64,000 nt of DNA from Rhizobiales bacterium UBA1912 (GTDB lineage: Bacteria; Pseudomonadota; Alphaproteobacteria; Rhizobiales; Devosiaceae). The translations under genes were made by a program, and so were the position numbers. Below the pieces are notes generated by a model. That model saw nothing but the letters and a program-made list of their open reading frames with translations, did not search any database and was not told the origin of the DNA. The stretch covers positions 68,801 through 132,800 of the forward strand of contig DDGC01000030.1 of assembly GCA_002337455.1 (NCBI GenBank). The letters run 5' to 3'. Positions 15,373 through 24,267 of the stretch are shown piece by piece (the stretch's first letter is position 1; every line of letters begins with the position of its first letter).

Positions 15373-16269
15373 ATGAATATGCAGATGCTCAAGACAATGG
15401 CTCTACCCCACGACATCGAAGACAAGAAAACCCGCGCCAGCGCCTGGTTCAGAACCGTCCGCGACGATTTGTGCGCCGCAATCGAGACCCTGGAGGACGA
15501 CGTAACCGGCCCGCAAGCCGACCTCCCACCGGGCCGGTTCGAACGCGAGGCCTGGGACCGCCCGGCGGGTGGGGGCGGCGAGATGTCGATCATCAAGGGT
15601 CGCGTCTTTGAAAAGATGGGCGTTCATATCTCGACAGTTTTCGGGGAATTTTCGCCCGAGTTTGCCAAGCAGATTCCCGGCACCGAAGAGAACGCCCAGT
15701 TCTGGGCTTCCGGCGTTTCGGTTATCGGGCATCCCTGGAACCCCAACGTTCCGGCCGTTCACATGAATACGCGCATGGTGGTGACCTCGAACTGGTGGTT
15801 CGGCGGCGGCGGCGATCTGACCCCGGTGCTCGATGCCCGCCGGACGCAGACCGATCCCGACAGCGTCGATTTCCATGCGGCGATGAAAGCGGCGTGCGAA
15901 CCCCACGCGCAGGTCGATTACCAGCGCTACAAGGATTGGTGCGACGAGTATTTCTTCCTGCCCCACCGCAACGAGCCACGCGGCATCGGCGGGATCTTCT
16001 ACGACCGGCACAACACCGGCGACTGGGACGCCGATTTCGCCTTCACCCAGGATGTGGGCCGGCGTTTCGTCGATATCTATCCCGAACTCGTCCGCCGTAA
16101 TTTCAACACGGCCTGGAGCGATGATCAGCGCGAGGAACAGCTTGTGCGGCGCGGACGCTATGTCGAGTTCAACCTGCTCTATGACAGGGGCACGACCTTC
16201 GGTCTCAAGACAGGTGGCAACGTAACCTCCATTCTATCGTCCATGCCCCCTGCGGTCCGCTGGCCGTAA
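15373..16269 (+). CDS. hemF: Oxygen-dependent coproporphyrinogen III oxidase
   Basis: Heme biosynthesis: oxidative decarboxylation of coproporphyrinogen III to protoporphyrinogen IX, O2-requiring. 298 residues. Diagnostic segments are GGGGEMSIIKGRVFEKMGVH, VHMNTRMVVTSNWWFGGGGD, YFFLPHRNEPRGIGGIFYD, GRYVEFNLLYDRGTTFGLKT and the C-terminal ILSSMPPAVRWP. Catalytic His and Asp/Arg residues in these blocks are intact. Four ATG codons fall within the first nine positions; I chose the first at 15373. It suggests an aerobic lifestyle; the nearby bc1 complex is a heme consumer. Confidence 0.96.
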   Translation: MNMQMLKTMALPHDIEDKKTRASAWFRTVRDDLCAAIETLEDDVTGPQADLPPGRFEREAWDRPAGGGGEMSIIKGRVFEKMGVHISTVFGEFSPEFAKQIPGTEENAQFWASGVSVIGHPWNPNVPAVHMNTRMVVTSNWWFGGGGDLTPVLDARRTQTDPDSVDFHAAMKAACEPHAQVDYQRYKDWCDEYFFLPHRNEPRGIGGIFYDRHNTGDWDADFAFTQDVGRRFVDIYPELVRRNFNTAWSDDQREEQLVRRGRYVEFNLLYDRGTTFGLKTGGNVTSILSSMPPAVRWP

Positions 16270-16339
16270 GGGAACTCTGCCCCCTCTTGTGCGTTTCCCA
16301 ACGTTAGACTTCGTGCAACCGAAGGATACGGAGAAAATC

Positions 16340-16525
16340 ATGAAGAGATTTGATGGTGGATCGCTGATACCCGGCGCAACGTGGCACGCCACGGCCGAAA
16401 GCGAAGCCGAAGTTGTCCGCAAGGCTGTCGAAAAGCTCAGAGCTGAACACGGCGAAACCGACGTGCGTCCCGACATGGTCGAGCGCATCAAGGAACGCAT
16501 TTTCGACGTCGGAACGCGTCACTGA
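16340..16525 (+). CDS. DUF1059-like small protein
   Basis: 61 residues from ATG 16340, which has GGAG seven bases upstream. The pattern (short N-terminal strand, PGATWHA turn, acidic helix with EVVRKAVEKLRAEHG, then DMVERIKERIFDV) fits DUF1059, small proteins usually carrying a Cys in the PGC turn. Here the Cys is replaced by Ala (PGATWHA). Function of the family is unknown. It follows hemF by 70 bp and is convergent with cca, whose stop is 5 bp away. Confidence 0.65.
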   Translation: MKRFDGGSLIPGATWHATAESEAEVVRKAVEKLRAEHGETDVRPDMVERIKERIFDVGTRH

Positions 16526-16529
16526 CTTT

Positions 16530-17732
16530 TTAAACGGGCCGGGCAAGGGTGAGAAGCGCCGTCCGGTCCAGCGAAAATCCGGATTCGATCCAGAGATTTT
16601 CAAGCCTTTGAAGTTCGGCCCCCACAGCGGGGCCGGGCCCATAACCGGCCGACACCAGATCGGAACCGGAAAGTGGAAACGCGCCCGGCTCGATCGCCGT
16701 GATGGTGTTCAAGCGCTCGGCCAACCAGCTTTCCGCCCTGCCCTCGATGGCCGCTGCCAATGCAAGGCCGGCCTCGCCTTCGCCACCATATCGATAAGCC
16801 AGCTCCGCCAATTTACCCTGACGCGCCAGATCGGCCGCCCCCATCAACCGGTTGATCCGCGCCATAGTGGCGTTCGACAGCCGCCACTTGTCGCGCAACG
16901 ATGCAACCGCCGCGCCCGAAATGGCCATCACGGCAATCCGCATTTCCGCATCGACTGGCGTCTGGAACGTTTCCAGTTGCGTCAAACATGACAAGGCGCG
17001 GGGAGAGAAGAGCGCAGTGGACAACACCCCAATTGCAGTCATTTCCGTGAGCGCCTTAGCGCACTGGCGTTGGGACATCAGCCGCGTCATTTCGTGGCCA
17101 ACGCGTTCTGCCGAAAGCGCGCCGAGATCGCCTGCCGCCCGCTGGCAGGCGGCGATAGCGATTTCATCGAACTGCTGGTTGCCATGGCTCACGACGAACC
17201 TGAAATAGCGATAGACACGCAGCCGGTCCTCGGCGATGCGCGCATCGGGGTCGCCGATGAACCGGACGCGGCCGGAAAGGCAATCATCCAACCCGTCCAA
17301 GGGGTCGAACAATTCCCCGTCCGGGCCGCAATAGAGCGCATTCATCGTGAAATCGCGCCGCCTGGCATCTTCGGTCCAGTCCGTCCCGAAGGCGACCTTT
17401 GCCTTGCGCCCGAAGGTTTCCACATCGCGGCGCAGCGTCGTCACTTCGGCAGTGCGGCCATCGTGAACCAGCGTCATGGTGCCGTGATCGGCGCCGGTCG
17501 GATGGACATTCATGCCCGCCGCCGTGCCGCGTTCGGCCACCTCATCGGGCAACAATTCACTGGCCAAGTCGATATCGGCCTTTCCGTCATCGAGCCCGAG
17601 CAGCGTGTCGCGCACGATCCCGCCGACTGCCCGCGTTTTTCCGTCCGCACCATCAAGGCATGCGAAAAACGGCCGGGCGGTGTCTAGCCACGGCGCGCGC
17701 CTGAGCCGCTCCAGTGCGGCGTCACGTCTCAT
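16530..17732 (-). CDS. cca: CCA tRNA nucleotidyltransferase
   Basis: Adds or repairs the 3'-CCA end of tRNAs using CTP and ATP. 400 residues. The class II nucleotidyltransferase head begins AVGGIVRDTLLGL and contains the metal-binding DIDLAS; EVTTLRRDVETFGRK and FGTDWTEDARRRDFTMNAL (motif C region) follow, then the helical body with DPLDGLDDC and GDPDARIAEDRLRVYRYFRF. No HD phosphohydrolase domain is present, as usual in alphaproteobacteria. Its start overlaps the stop region of the upstream CoA-pyrophosphatase gene by 11 bp, so the two are co-transcribed. Confidence 0.94.
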   Translation of the reverse strand: MRRDAALERLRRAPWLDTARPFFACLDGADGKTRAVGGIVRDTLLGLDDGKADIDLASELLPDEVAERGTAAGMNVHPTGADHGTMTLVHDGRTAEVTTLRRDVETFGRKAKVAFGTDWTEDARRRDFTMNALYCGPDGELFDPLDGLDDCLSGRVRFIGDPDARIAEDRLRVYRYFRFVVSHGNQQFDEIAIAACQRAAGDLGALSAERVGHEMTRLMSQRQCAKALTEMTAIGVLSTALFSPRALSCLTQLETFQTPVDAEMRIAVMAISGAAVASLRDKWRLSNATMARINRLMGAADLARQGKLAELAYRYGGEGEAGLALAAAIEGRAESWLAERLNTITAIEPGAFPLSGSDLVSAGYGPGPAVGAELQRLENLWIESGFSLDRTALLTLARPV

Positions 17733-18351
17733 CGCGGGGCCCCGTCAAGACGGTATCGCGAAACCTGCGGGTGAGATTGGCGGTAATCCCCCAGATGCGG
17801 TGACCTTCATGATCGATCTGCCAGCTTTGCCGCTCCTGCCCCCGATAGACCGCGCGAAAAGTGCCGTAGCTTTTTTCGTCGATCAGCGTTTCGAGTGGCA
17901 CTTCGAAAACATCGTCCACCTCACCCGGATTGGGCACGAAGGGGGCGCGGGGATCGACGATGGCGACCACCGGGGTGATGAAATAGTTTGTGCCGGTGTA
18001 GTAGTAGGGCATGTAGCCGAGAATTTCGGCATCATCGCGGTGCAGGGCAACTTCCTCATTGGCTTCGCGCAACGCGGCATAGGCCGCGTCCTGATCCTCG
18101 GGATCGATCCGCCCGCCAGGAAACGCCACCTGTCCGGAATGCTTGCGCAGATCCGTCGCCCGTTCTGTGTAGAGTACGTTATAGCCCATGCCGCGCTTGA
18201 CCAGCGCGATCAGGACCGCAGCAGGGACGGGCACGGCATTGCCCAGATCGCTGATGACGAAATCGGCCACCAGATCGGACGCATCGGGCATGGGTTCGGC
18301 CGCCGGCAGCAGCCGGGTCACGATGTCCCTGATATCACTCTCGCTCGACAT
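17722..18351 (-). CDS. CoA pyrophosphatase, Nudix family (NudL-like)
   Basis: 209 residues. The Nudix box is GGRIDPEDQDAAYAALREAN followed by EEV, with the expected G-x5-E-x7-RE-x2-EE spacing. Upstream, AVLIALVKRGMGYNVLYTERA and the KHSGQVAFPGG run match NudL, which hydrolyses CoA and CoA derivatives to 3',5'-ADP and 4'-phosphopantetheine. It overlaps cca by 11 bp and is 6 bp from an acetyltransferase gene upstream, giving a three-gene minus-strand operon. CoA-pyrophosphatase next to cca is a recurrent alphaproteobacterial arrangement (general knowledge). Confidence 0.9.
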   Translation of the reverse strand: MSSESDIRDIVTRLLPAAEPMPDASDLVADFVISDLGNAVPVPAAVLIALVKRGMGYNVLYTERATDLRKHSGQVAFPGGRIDPEDQDAAYAALREANEEVALHRDDAEILGYMPYYYTGTNYFITPVVAIVDPRAPFVPNPGEVDDVFEVPLETLIDEKSYGTFRAVYRGQERQSWQIDHEGHRIWGITANLTRRFRDTVLTGPRDET

Positions 18352-18357
18352 TTTGGC

Positions 18358-18897
18358 CTAAACCCAGGGCAAAACGTCCCCGGCAAGTGTATCCGCTATA
18401 TGTGGGTCGTGAGAGTGGACCAGCACGCGCGTCGGATCAACGGGACCGGGGAAAGTGATGGCGCTCGGCGTCGTCCGGACAAAGCCCAGCGGCCCGTAAT
18501 ACGCAAAATCGCCGACCAGCAGCACAAACGCGATCCCCTCGCGCGCCAGCGCCAGATCGCACACATGGGCGACCAGCGCGCGCCCGGCACCCTGCTTTCT
18601 GAATTCAGGATCGGTCATCAGGGGCCCAAGCAGATATCCGTTGATTCCACCCAGGCTGATCGGGGTCATGCGCACGCTTGCAGCCCGCTCCCCGCTGATC
18701 TCGGCGATATAGGAAAAGCCGGGATCGATAGCGATCCGCTCACGCACCCGAAAGGCGGCACGGGCAAAGCGACCCGGGCCGAAGGAGACCTCGTGCAGGG
18801 CTTCAATCCATGAGTCATCGTCCGGCGTTTCAAGCCGGATGGACAGGGCGGCAGGCGTAGGGACAGTGGCGGCCGGGAGCGGCGAGAGAGCGGTCAT
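18358..18897 (-). CDS. GNAT family N-acetyltransferase
   Basis: About 179 residues from ATG 18897; a TTG three codons earlier is also possible. GNAT motif A is visible as GPLMTDPEFRKQGAGRALVAHV, split here as LLGPLMTDPEFRKQG and AGRALVAH; motif B region is FVLLVGDFAYYGPLGFVRT. This pattern (COG3153 type, with YYGPLGF) is typical of predicted acetyltransferases of unknown substrate. It is the first gene of the GNAT-nudL-cca unit. The preceding ~300 bp hold its promoter. Confidence 0.85.
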   Translation of the reverse strand: MTALSPLPAATVPTPAALSIRLETPDDDSWIEALHEVSFGPGRFARAAFRVRERIAIDPGFSYIAEISGERAASVRMTPISLGGINGYLLGPLMTDPEFRKQGAGRALVAHVCDLALAREGIAFVLLVGDFAYYGPLGFVRTTPSAITFPGPVDPTRVLVHSHDPHIADTLAGDVLPWV

Positions 18898-19204
18898 TGT
18901 CAGCAATATCCAGATCGATCAAGGCAATACGACGACAGTCGCGCGGTAAGGCGCGCTCTAAAGTCGTCGAATGTCTCGCTCGATACCGAACATCATTAAC
19001 CGGGCTCCAAAACAAAGACGTGGAGGATTTCTGCGGTTCGAAGAAGCAGAAATGCTCAAGCCGACAGCGGATTTAGCACCCTCGAAACCTTCGGTCCATC
19101 GAAATCGAAGGCGAACACGGTGTTCGGTGATTTCCGTCTAATAATCGAGAACAATCCGGCTAGATATGCCGTTATCGAGCAGAAGATAGACAAGGAGACA
19201 AGCG
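18898..19204. other. Divergent intergenic region
   Basis: About 307 bp between the GNAT gene and the rightward GST-like gene. It must hold promoters for both. I see no gene, hairpin terminator or clear palindrome in it. Confidence 0.4.
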
Positions 19205-20164
19205 ATGGGCCAGCTGATCGACGGCAAATGGTCGACCCAATGGTACGACACGAAATCGACGGGCGGAAAATTCAAGCGCTCAGTATCGGCCTTCCGCAAC
19301 TGGGTCACCGCCGACGGCGCTGCCGGCCCCACCGGCGAAGAGGGATACAAGGCCGAAAGCGGGCGCTACCATCTCTATGTATCCTACGCCTGCCCCTGGG
19401 CGCACCGGACACTGATCTTCCGCGCGCTCAAGGGACTTGAGGACCACATTTCCGTTTCCGTCGTTTCTCCGAAAATGCCGGACGAGACAGGGTGGGCGTT
19501 CAACGGCGATCTGGGATCGGACGCCGATACCCTCAATGGCGCCGATTATCTCTGGCAGGTCTATACCGAGGCAGTGCCCGACTATACCGGCCGCGTAACC
19601 GTACCTGTTCTGTGGGACAAGCAGCGCCAGACCATCGTTTCCAACGAGAGCGCCGACATCATCCGCATGTTCAACTCGGCCTTTGACGGGATCACCGGCA
19701 ACACGCTCGATTTCTACCCCCACGATAAGCGCGAAGAGATCGACCGCATCAACGCCCGCGTCTACAGCGACATCAACAATGGCGTATACAAGGCCGGCTT
19801 TGCCACGACCCAGGCCGCCTACACCGAAGCGGTAACCGCGCTGTTTGACGCGCTCGATTGGGTCGAAGGCATCTTGTCCCAGCAGCATTTCCTGACCGGC
19901 TCTGCCCCGACCGAGGCCGACTGGCGGCTGGTCACCACCCTGATGCGGTTCGACGCGGTTTATGTCGGGCATTTCAAATGCAACATCCGCCGGATCGCCG
20001 ACTACCCGCACCTCTCGAAATATCTAAAGACCCTGTACGACTGGCCCGGCGTTGCCGCGACGGTTCATATCGATCACATCAAGACCCACTATTACTGGAG
20101 CCACATCACGATCAATCCCACCCGCATCGTGCCGGTTGGGCCGGTTCTCGATTTTGTTGGTTGA
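19205..20164 (+). CDS. Glutathionyl-hydroquinone reductase (Xi-class GST, YqjG-like)
   Basis: 319 residues, the length of S-glutathionyl-(chloro)hydroquinone reductases. The catalytic motif CPWAH sits in YVSYACPWAHRTLIFRALKG near residues 60-78, the Cys that attacks the glutathionyl group. Later family blocks are VPVLWDKQRQTIVSNESADI, the NNGVYKAGFATTQAAY helix and LTGSAPTEADWRLVTTLMRF (DAVYVGHFKCN follows). AAGGAG precedes the ATG. It reduces glutathionyl-hydroquinones using glutathione; a role in quinone detoxification would complement the HxlR/QorB pair at 9.6-11 kb (inference). The stop is one base from the convergent Nudix gene. Confidence 0.93.
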   Translation: MGQLIDGKWSTQWYDTKSTGGKFKRSVSAFRNWVTADGAAGPTGEEGYKAESGRYHLYVSYACPWAHRTLIFRALKGLEDHISVSVVSPKMPDETGWAFNGDLGSDADTLNGADYLWQVYTEAVPDYTGRVTVPVLWDKQRQTIVSNESADIIRMFNSAFDGITGNTLDFYPHDKREEIDRINARVYSDINNGVYKAGFATTQAAYTEAVTALFDALDWVEGILSQQHFLTGSAPTEADWRLVTTLMRFDAVYVGHFKCNIRRIADYPHLSKYLKTLYDWPGVAATVHIDHIKTHYYWSHITINPTRIVPVGPVLDFVG

Positions 20165-20165
20165 G

Positions 20166-20630
20166 CTACCAGTTCGGCGAGGGCGTCCTGTTCTCGCCGA
20201 TCTCAGCCAGACGCCGCAGGGCGCCTGGCGCCATGGGTTCGGGCAACTCGCTAAAACCAAACCACCCCATCTCGACGATTTCGCGGTTGGGCGCGAACGG
20301 GCGAACCTCTCGCGCCGCGTCCGCGACGTAGAGAGCCACATGGTCGCGGTCGGTGTAGCCCGTCGCGTGGTAGAGCCCGAAAAGCCGCATCGGCCCGTCG
20401 ACCCCATATCCGGTTTCCTCGAGCACTTCGCGCCGTGCGGCGTCCTCGGCGGTCTCTCCCGGATCGACGCCGCCGCCCGGCAGCTGCCAGCCCGCGACAT
20501 AGCCATGGCGCACCAGAAGCACCCGGTCGTCAACGATGACCGCCGCGCGGGCGCCAAGCGTCAGATGCTTGTAAATACCGCGCGCGCGCAGCAACACGCC
20601 GAATTTGAACCGTTCCCAACTGCGGGCCAT
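20166..20630 (-). CDS. Nudix hydrolase
   Basis: 154 residues from ATG 20630, chosen because AGGAG lies five bases upstream; longer frames to 20678 lack such a site. The Nudix box is GGGVDPGETAEDAARREVLE followed by ETG, complete and canonical. The preceding RAAVIVDDRVLLVRHGYVAG and the following LFGLYHATGYTDRDHVALYV are typical of short MutT-like proteins. Substrate cannot be predicted. The 3' end is one base from the convergent GST gene; the 5' end is divergent from the metallophosphoesterase gene. Confidence 0.9.
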   Translation of the reverse strand: MARSWERFKFGVLLRARGIYKHLTLGARAAVIVDDRVLLVRHGYVAGWQLPGGGVDPGETAEDAARREVLEETGYGVDGPMRLFGLYHATGYTDRDHVALYVADAAREVRPFAPNREIVEMGWFGFSELPEPMAPGALRRLAEIGENRTPSPNW

Positions 20631-20722
20631 GACCACTCCTGTCGACCCATCCATGACAAATTGTGGCAAACGCCGCAATCGGCCATTTTATTGCCGTAGC
20701 CGCCATGCCATTAGTGCGACCG

Positions 20723-21613
20723 ATGATTACCCTGGCCCATATTTCCGACGTCCATCTCGCACCGCTTCCCCTCGTCACCCCGCGAGAGTTGGCTTCAAAG
20801 CGTCTCACCGGCTGGCTGAACTGGCAATTCAAGCGCCGGGGAGACATGCGCCCCGAAACCCTGACGGCGCTGCTCGACCACCTCAAGGCCCACGATCCCG
20901 ATATGACCGCTGTCACCGGCGACATGGTCAATCTGGCGCTCGATGAGGAAATCACGAGGGCGGCAAGCTGGTTCACCGGGCTGGGCGACCCCGAAAAGGT
21001 CTGCGCGATTCCAGGAAACCACGACGCCTATGTACCCGGCGCGCTCGAAAAAGCGATCAGCGTCTACGGCAACTACATGCGCGGGGAAACGCTGGATAAC
21101 CAACCGTTTCCATATGTCCGCCGCCTGGGCATGGTGGCGATGATCGGCGTGTCGAGCGCCGTCACGACGCCGCCATTCTTTGCCGCCGGCAAGGTCGGAG
21201 CAGACCAGATCGAACGCCTGCGCAAGTTGCTGGCGCTGCTTGGCGAGGCAGGCTATTTCCGCGTCGTTATGATCCACCATCCCCCCCATGCCGAGTTTGC
21301 CGACTCCCGACGCCTTGGCCTGTGGGATGGCAGCGACTTCCGCGCCGTTCTCAAGCAGGCCGGCGCCGAAATGATCTTGCACGGCCACACCCATCTGTCC
21401 TCGATCAACGCCATACCAGGCCCGTCTCAGGAAATTCCAGCGATCGGCGTTGCCGCGGCCTCGGCCGCACCCGAGGGTCACGACGCCCCCGGCCGCTACA
21501 ATCTTTTCCGCATCGAGAAGGTGGGAACCGAATGGACCTGCGCCATGCGCGAATACGGCTATCAGCGCATCGGCGACGAGATCGCATTGCGGCTGCAAAT
21601 GCGCATATATTAG
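20723..21613 (+). CDS. Calcineurin-like metallophosphoesterase
   Basis: About 296 residues from ATG 20723, giving MITLAHISDVHLAPL, the usual start of the family; ATG 20705 is an alternative. The five metallophosphoesterase motifs are present: D-x-H in ISDVHLAP, GDM in AVTGDMVNLAL, GNHD in AIPGNHDAYV, HHPPH, and GHTH in LHGHTHLSSI. This is close to bacterial 3',5'-cyclic-nucleotide phosphodiesterase-type or UDP-diacylglucosamine hydrolase-like enzymes, but I cannot assign a substrate. It precedes murL by 47 bp on the same strand. Confidence 0.9.
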   Translation: MITLAHISDVHLAPLPLVTPRELASKRLTGWLNWQFKRRGDMRPETLTALLDHLKAHDPDMTAVTGDMVNLALDEEITRAASWFTGLGDPEKVCAIPGNHDAYVPGALEKAISVYGNYMRGETLDNQPFPYVRRLGMVAMIGVSSAVTTPPFFAAGKVGADQIERLRKLLALLGEAGYFRVVMIHHPPHAEFADSRRLGLWDGSDFRAVLKQAGAEMILHGHTHLSSINAIPGPSQEIPAIGVAAASAAPEGHDAPGRYNLFRIEKVGTEWTCAMREYGYQRIGDEIALRLQMRIY

Positions 21614-21660
21614 CAAGAACGTGATTCAGCGTGCCGCTCCGAACGGCGCAAGGCGAGACA

Positions 21661-22995
21661 GTGAGCCAGACCTCTTTCATCATCGATGCCCCGGTCTTCG
21701 ACCCCGCCACCGGCGAGGCGAAGTTTTTCTATCGGCTGGCTGACCACACCTTTGTCGAGACGCTGCGCTTTCCGATTGAGGGTCTGGATACGGCGCGGCC
21801 CGGCACGGGGGCCTTCAAAACCCTGCTCGACCTCACCGCCGCGGTGCTGGGGGTAAGCTATTTCAAACTGCTTGCCCCATTCGAAATCGACGCCACCGCC
21901 CTTGCCCTGTCACCGGCCCAGCAGGCCTTCGTACTCGATGTCTATGAAAACGGGCTGGGCGAGTTTTATGCGCGCAACGATCTCAAGCGGTTCGGGCGGT
22001 TAACGATTGCGGCCGGCACGCCGCGCGAGGACAGCATTCCGCCAACGCTGCCGGCTCGTGCCCTGGTTCTGATCGGCGGCGGCAAGGATTCGCTGGTCAG
22101 CGTGCAACTGCTCGAAAGCGCCGGGGCGGAAATGAGCCTGTTTGCGGTCAACCCCAAGGGCCCGATCCTGACCTCGGCCAAGCGTTCGGGCCTGCCCTTC
22201 CTGACGGTCGATCGCGTCCTCGATCCCGAAATGATCGCGCTGGGCCAACAGCCGGGCTATTACAATGGCCACGTTCCCTCGACCGCGATTAATTCGATGA
22301 TCGCCGCCCTTGCCAGCCTTTTGTACGGTTATGGCAATATCGTGCTTTCCAATGAACGCTCGGCCAGCGAAGGCAATATCGAGTTCGACGGGCGCCAGGC
22401 CAATCACCAGTATTCCAAATCGATCGATTTCGAGCGCGCCATTCGCGACGTGCTGTCCACCGCGACATCGGGATCGCTGGGGTACTTCTCCCTGCTCCGC
22501 CCATATTCCGAAGCGCGCATCGCCGCGCTTTTCGCCCGGTCAAACCGCTATGATGACGTGTTTTCGAGCTGCAACCGCAATTTCCGCCTATCGGGTCACG
22601 ACGGCCCGCTGTGGTGCGGACAATGCCCGAAGTGCCATTTCGTCTTCCTGATTTTCGCCCCGCATATGGACAAGGCCCGACTGACCGCCATTTTCGGCCA
22701 GAACGTCCTCGACAATGCCGACAACATTGCGCCGTATCGCGAGCTGACGGGCCTTTCGGGACACAAGCCCTGGGAATGCGTTGGTGAAATCCTTGAAGCG
22801 GCGGCCTGCCTGTGGCGCATTGCCGATCACCCCGACTGGCACGACAGCGCCGTCGTCAAGGCGCTCAAGCCGGACCTTGAATCCTTTTATGGGCCGGCCC
22901 GGCTATTGTCGGCCTATGAGGAGTTCATGACCGACAGCGCCGACCACCTCATCCCAGAACACATCGAAAACGCGGTTGCTCCCCATGCACATTGA
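21661..22995 (+). CDS. murL: UDP-MurNAc-L-Ala-L-Glu epimerase (MurL)
   Basis: 444 residues from GTG 21661. It matches MurL, which epimerises the terminal L-Glu of UDP-MurNAc-L-Ala-L-Glu to D-Glu in an ATP-dependent reaction (described in Xanthomonas). A PP-loop-like LIGGGKDSLVSVQLL lies at residues 137-151, NERSASEGN at 231-239 and a CGQCPKC knot (C319, C322, C325). The next gene, overlapping by 11 bp, is the partner ligase murD2, which is strong support for the call. Together they replace the glutamate racemase/MurD route or run beside it. General databases often annotate such proteins as hypothetical. Confidence 0.85.
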   Translation: MSQTSFIIDAPVFDPATGEAKFFYRLADHTFVETLRFPIEGLDTARPGTGAFKTLLDLTAAVLGVSYFKLLAPFEIDATALALSPAQQAFVLDVYENGLGEFYARNDLKRFGRLTIAAGTPREDSIPPTLPARALVLIGGGKDSLVSVQLLESAGAEMSLFAVNPKGPILTSAKRSGLPFLTVDRVLDPEMIALGQQPGYYNGHVPSTAINSMIAALASLLYGYGNIVLSNERSASEGNIEFDGRQANHQYSKSIDFERAIRDVLSTATSGSLGYFSLLRPYSEARIAALFARSNRYDDVFSSCNRNFRLSGHDGPLWCGQCPKCHFVFLIFAPHMDKARLTAIFGQNVLDNADNIAPYRELTGLSGHKPWECVGEILEAAACLWRIADHPDWHDSAVVKALKPDLESFYGPARLLSAYEEFMTDSADHLIPEHIENAVAPHAH

Positions 22996-24259
22996 TGGCC
23001 CGGTTCTTCTTTACGGCGCTGGCCGCGAGGCTCGTTCCACAGCGGCGTTCCTGCGCCGCGCCTATCCCGAGATCGAGCTGTTCGTGACCACCGATGACGG
23101 CGTGGCCGAACTCGAGGGCGCCAGCTTCATCACGCCCGAAGAGGCAAACCAGGTCTCGCGCTTCGGCACCATCGTCAAAAGCCCCGGCGTGTCGCTCTAC
23201 AAGCCGATTTTCGAAATGGCCCGCGCCGCAGGTGTTACGGTCACCTCCAACCTCAACATCTGGGGCGCCCATTTCCGCGAGGGCCGCACTGTCGTCGCGA
23301 TCTCGGGCACCAAGGGTAAATCGACAACGGCAACCCTCGTCCATCTGATGCTGGAAAAATCCGGGGTCGACGTGGTGCTGGCCGGCAATGTGGGCATCCC
23401 GCCGCTCGATGCCGCCGACAGCGCGCAGACAGTGGTGCTCGAACTCTCTTCCTACCAGACCGCCGACATCGATTTCGCCCCCGACATCGCTGCGATCTCG
23501 AACCTTTATCCCGAGCATGTGGATTGGCATGGCGGACTCGACGCCTATTACCGCGACAAGCTCAACCTGATCGCCAAGGGTCCCAAATTCGTGGCTATCG
23601 GCCCGCAGGCGGCGACCGTCGAGCGTGTCATCAGCACCATCCCGGCAGCAACCCAGCGCATTCCGGCGCTCGACATCGAACTGGCCGACGAAATCCTGAT
23701 GGCGGCGATGAATTCGCGCCTCAAGGGTGCCCACAACCACGACAACGCAAGGCTGGCAGCGGCCATCGCACTCGCTGCCGGAGCGACGCGCGAGGGCATA
23801 TTCAAGGGCATCGAGGCTTTTGTCCCCCTGCCCCACCGCCTCGAGGAATTGATGGTCGGCGACATCCTTTTCGTCGACGATTCCATTTCCACCACACCAG
23901 AAGCGACCAAGGTGGCGCTCGCTGCCTACAAGGGCAAAAAGATCGCCCTGATCGCCGGTGGTCATGAACGGCAGCAGGACTATACGGACCTGGCCAATCT
24001 CATGGGGCTGACCAGCGTGGTCATGCTCTGTTCGCTTCCGGTAACCGGCCAGCGGCTGGCCCAGGCGGTTCGCGACAACACGCCCATCCCCATTGCCGAA
24101 TGTTCGACGTTGGACGAAGCCATGCAGGCGCTGGCCAGCGCCGGGCACGTCTTTGATACAGTCATCCTGTCGCCCGGCGCACCCAGTTACAATCAATTCA
24201 AGAATTTCGAAGAACGCGGCGATCGGTTCAAAACCCTCGCCCGCCAACATTTCAGCTAG
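22985..24259 (+). CDS. murD2: UDP-N-acetylmuramoyl-L-alanine:L-glutamate ligase (MurD2)
   Basis: 424-residue Mur ligase. It adds L-Glu to UDP-MurNAc-L-Ala with ATP. The N-terminal Rossmann loop is VLLYGAGREARST; the P-loop AISGTKGKSTTATLV is at 105-119; LSSYQTADI follows, then the AHNHDNARLAAAIALAAG block at 249-266 and a late DDSISTTPEATKVAL where classical MurD often has DSKATN. The start ATG 22985 lies inside the end of murL (11-bp overlap), so translation is coupled. It is smaller than typical MurD (about 440-470). The specificity for L-Glu is inferred from the MurL partner, not from residues alone. Confidence 0.85.
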   Translation: MHIDGPVLLYGAGREARSTAAFLRRAYPEIELFVTTDDGVAELEGASFITPEEANQVSRFGTIVKSPGVSLYKPIFEMARAAGVTVTSNLNIWGAHFREGRTVVAISGTKGKSTTATLVHLMLEKSGVDVVLAGNVGIPPLDAADSAQTVVLELSSYQTADIDFAPDIAAISNLYPEHVDWHGGLDAYYRDKLNLIAKGPKFVAIGPQAATVERVISTIPAATQRIPALDIELADEILMAAMNSRLKGAHNHDNARLAAAIALAAGATREGIFKGIEAFVPLPHRLEELMVGDILFVDDSISTTPEATKVALAAYKGKKIALIAGGHERQQDYTDLANLMGLTSVVMLCSLPVTGQRLAQAVRDNTPIPIAECSTLDEAMQALASAGHVFDTVILSPGAPSYNQFKNFEERGDRFKTLARQHFS

Positions 24260-24267
24260 GAATATCT

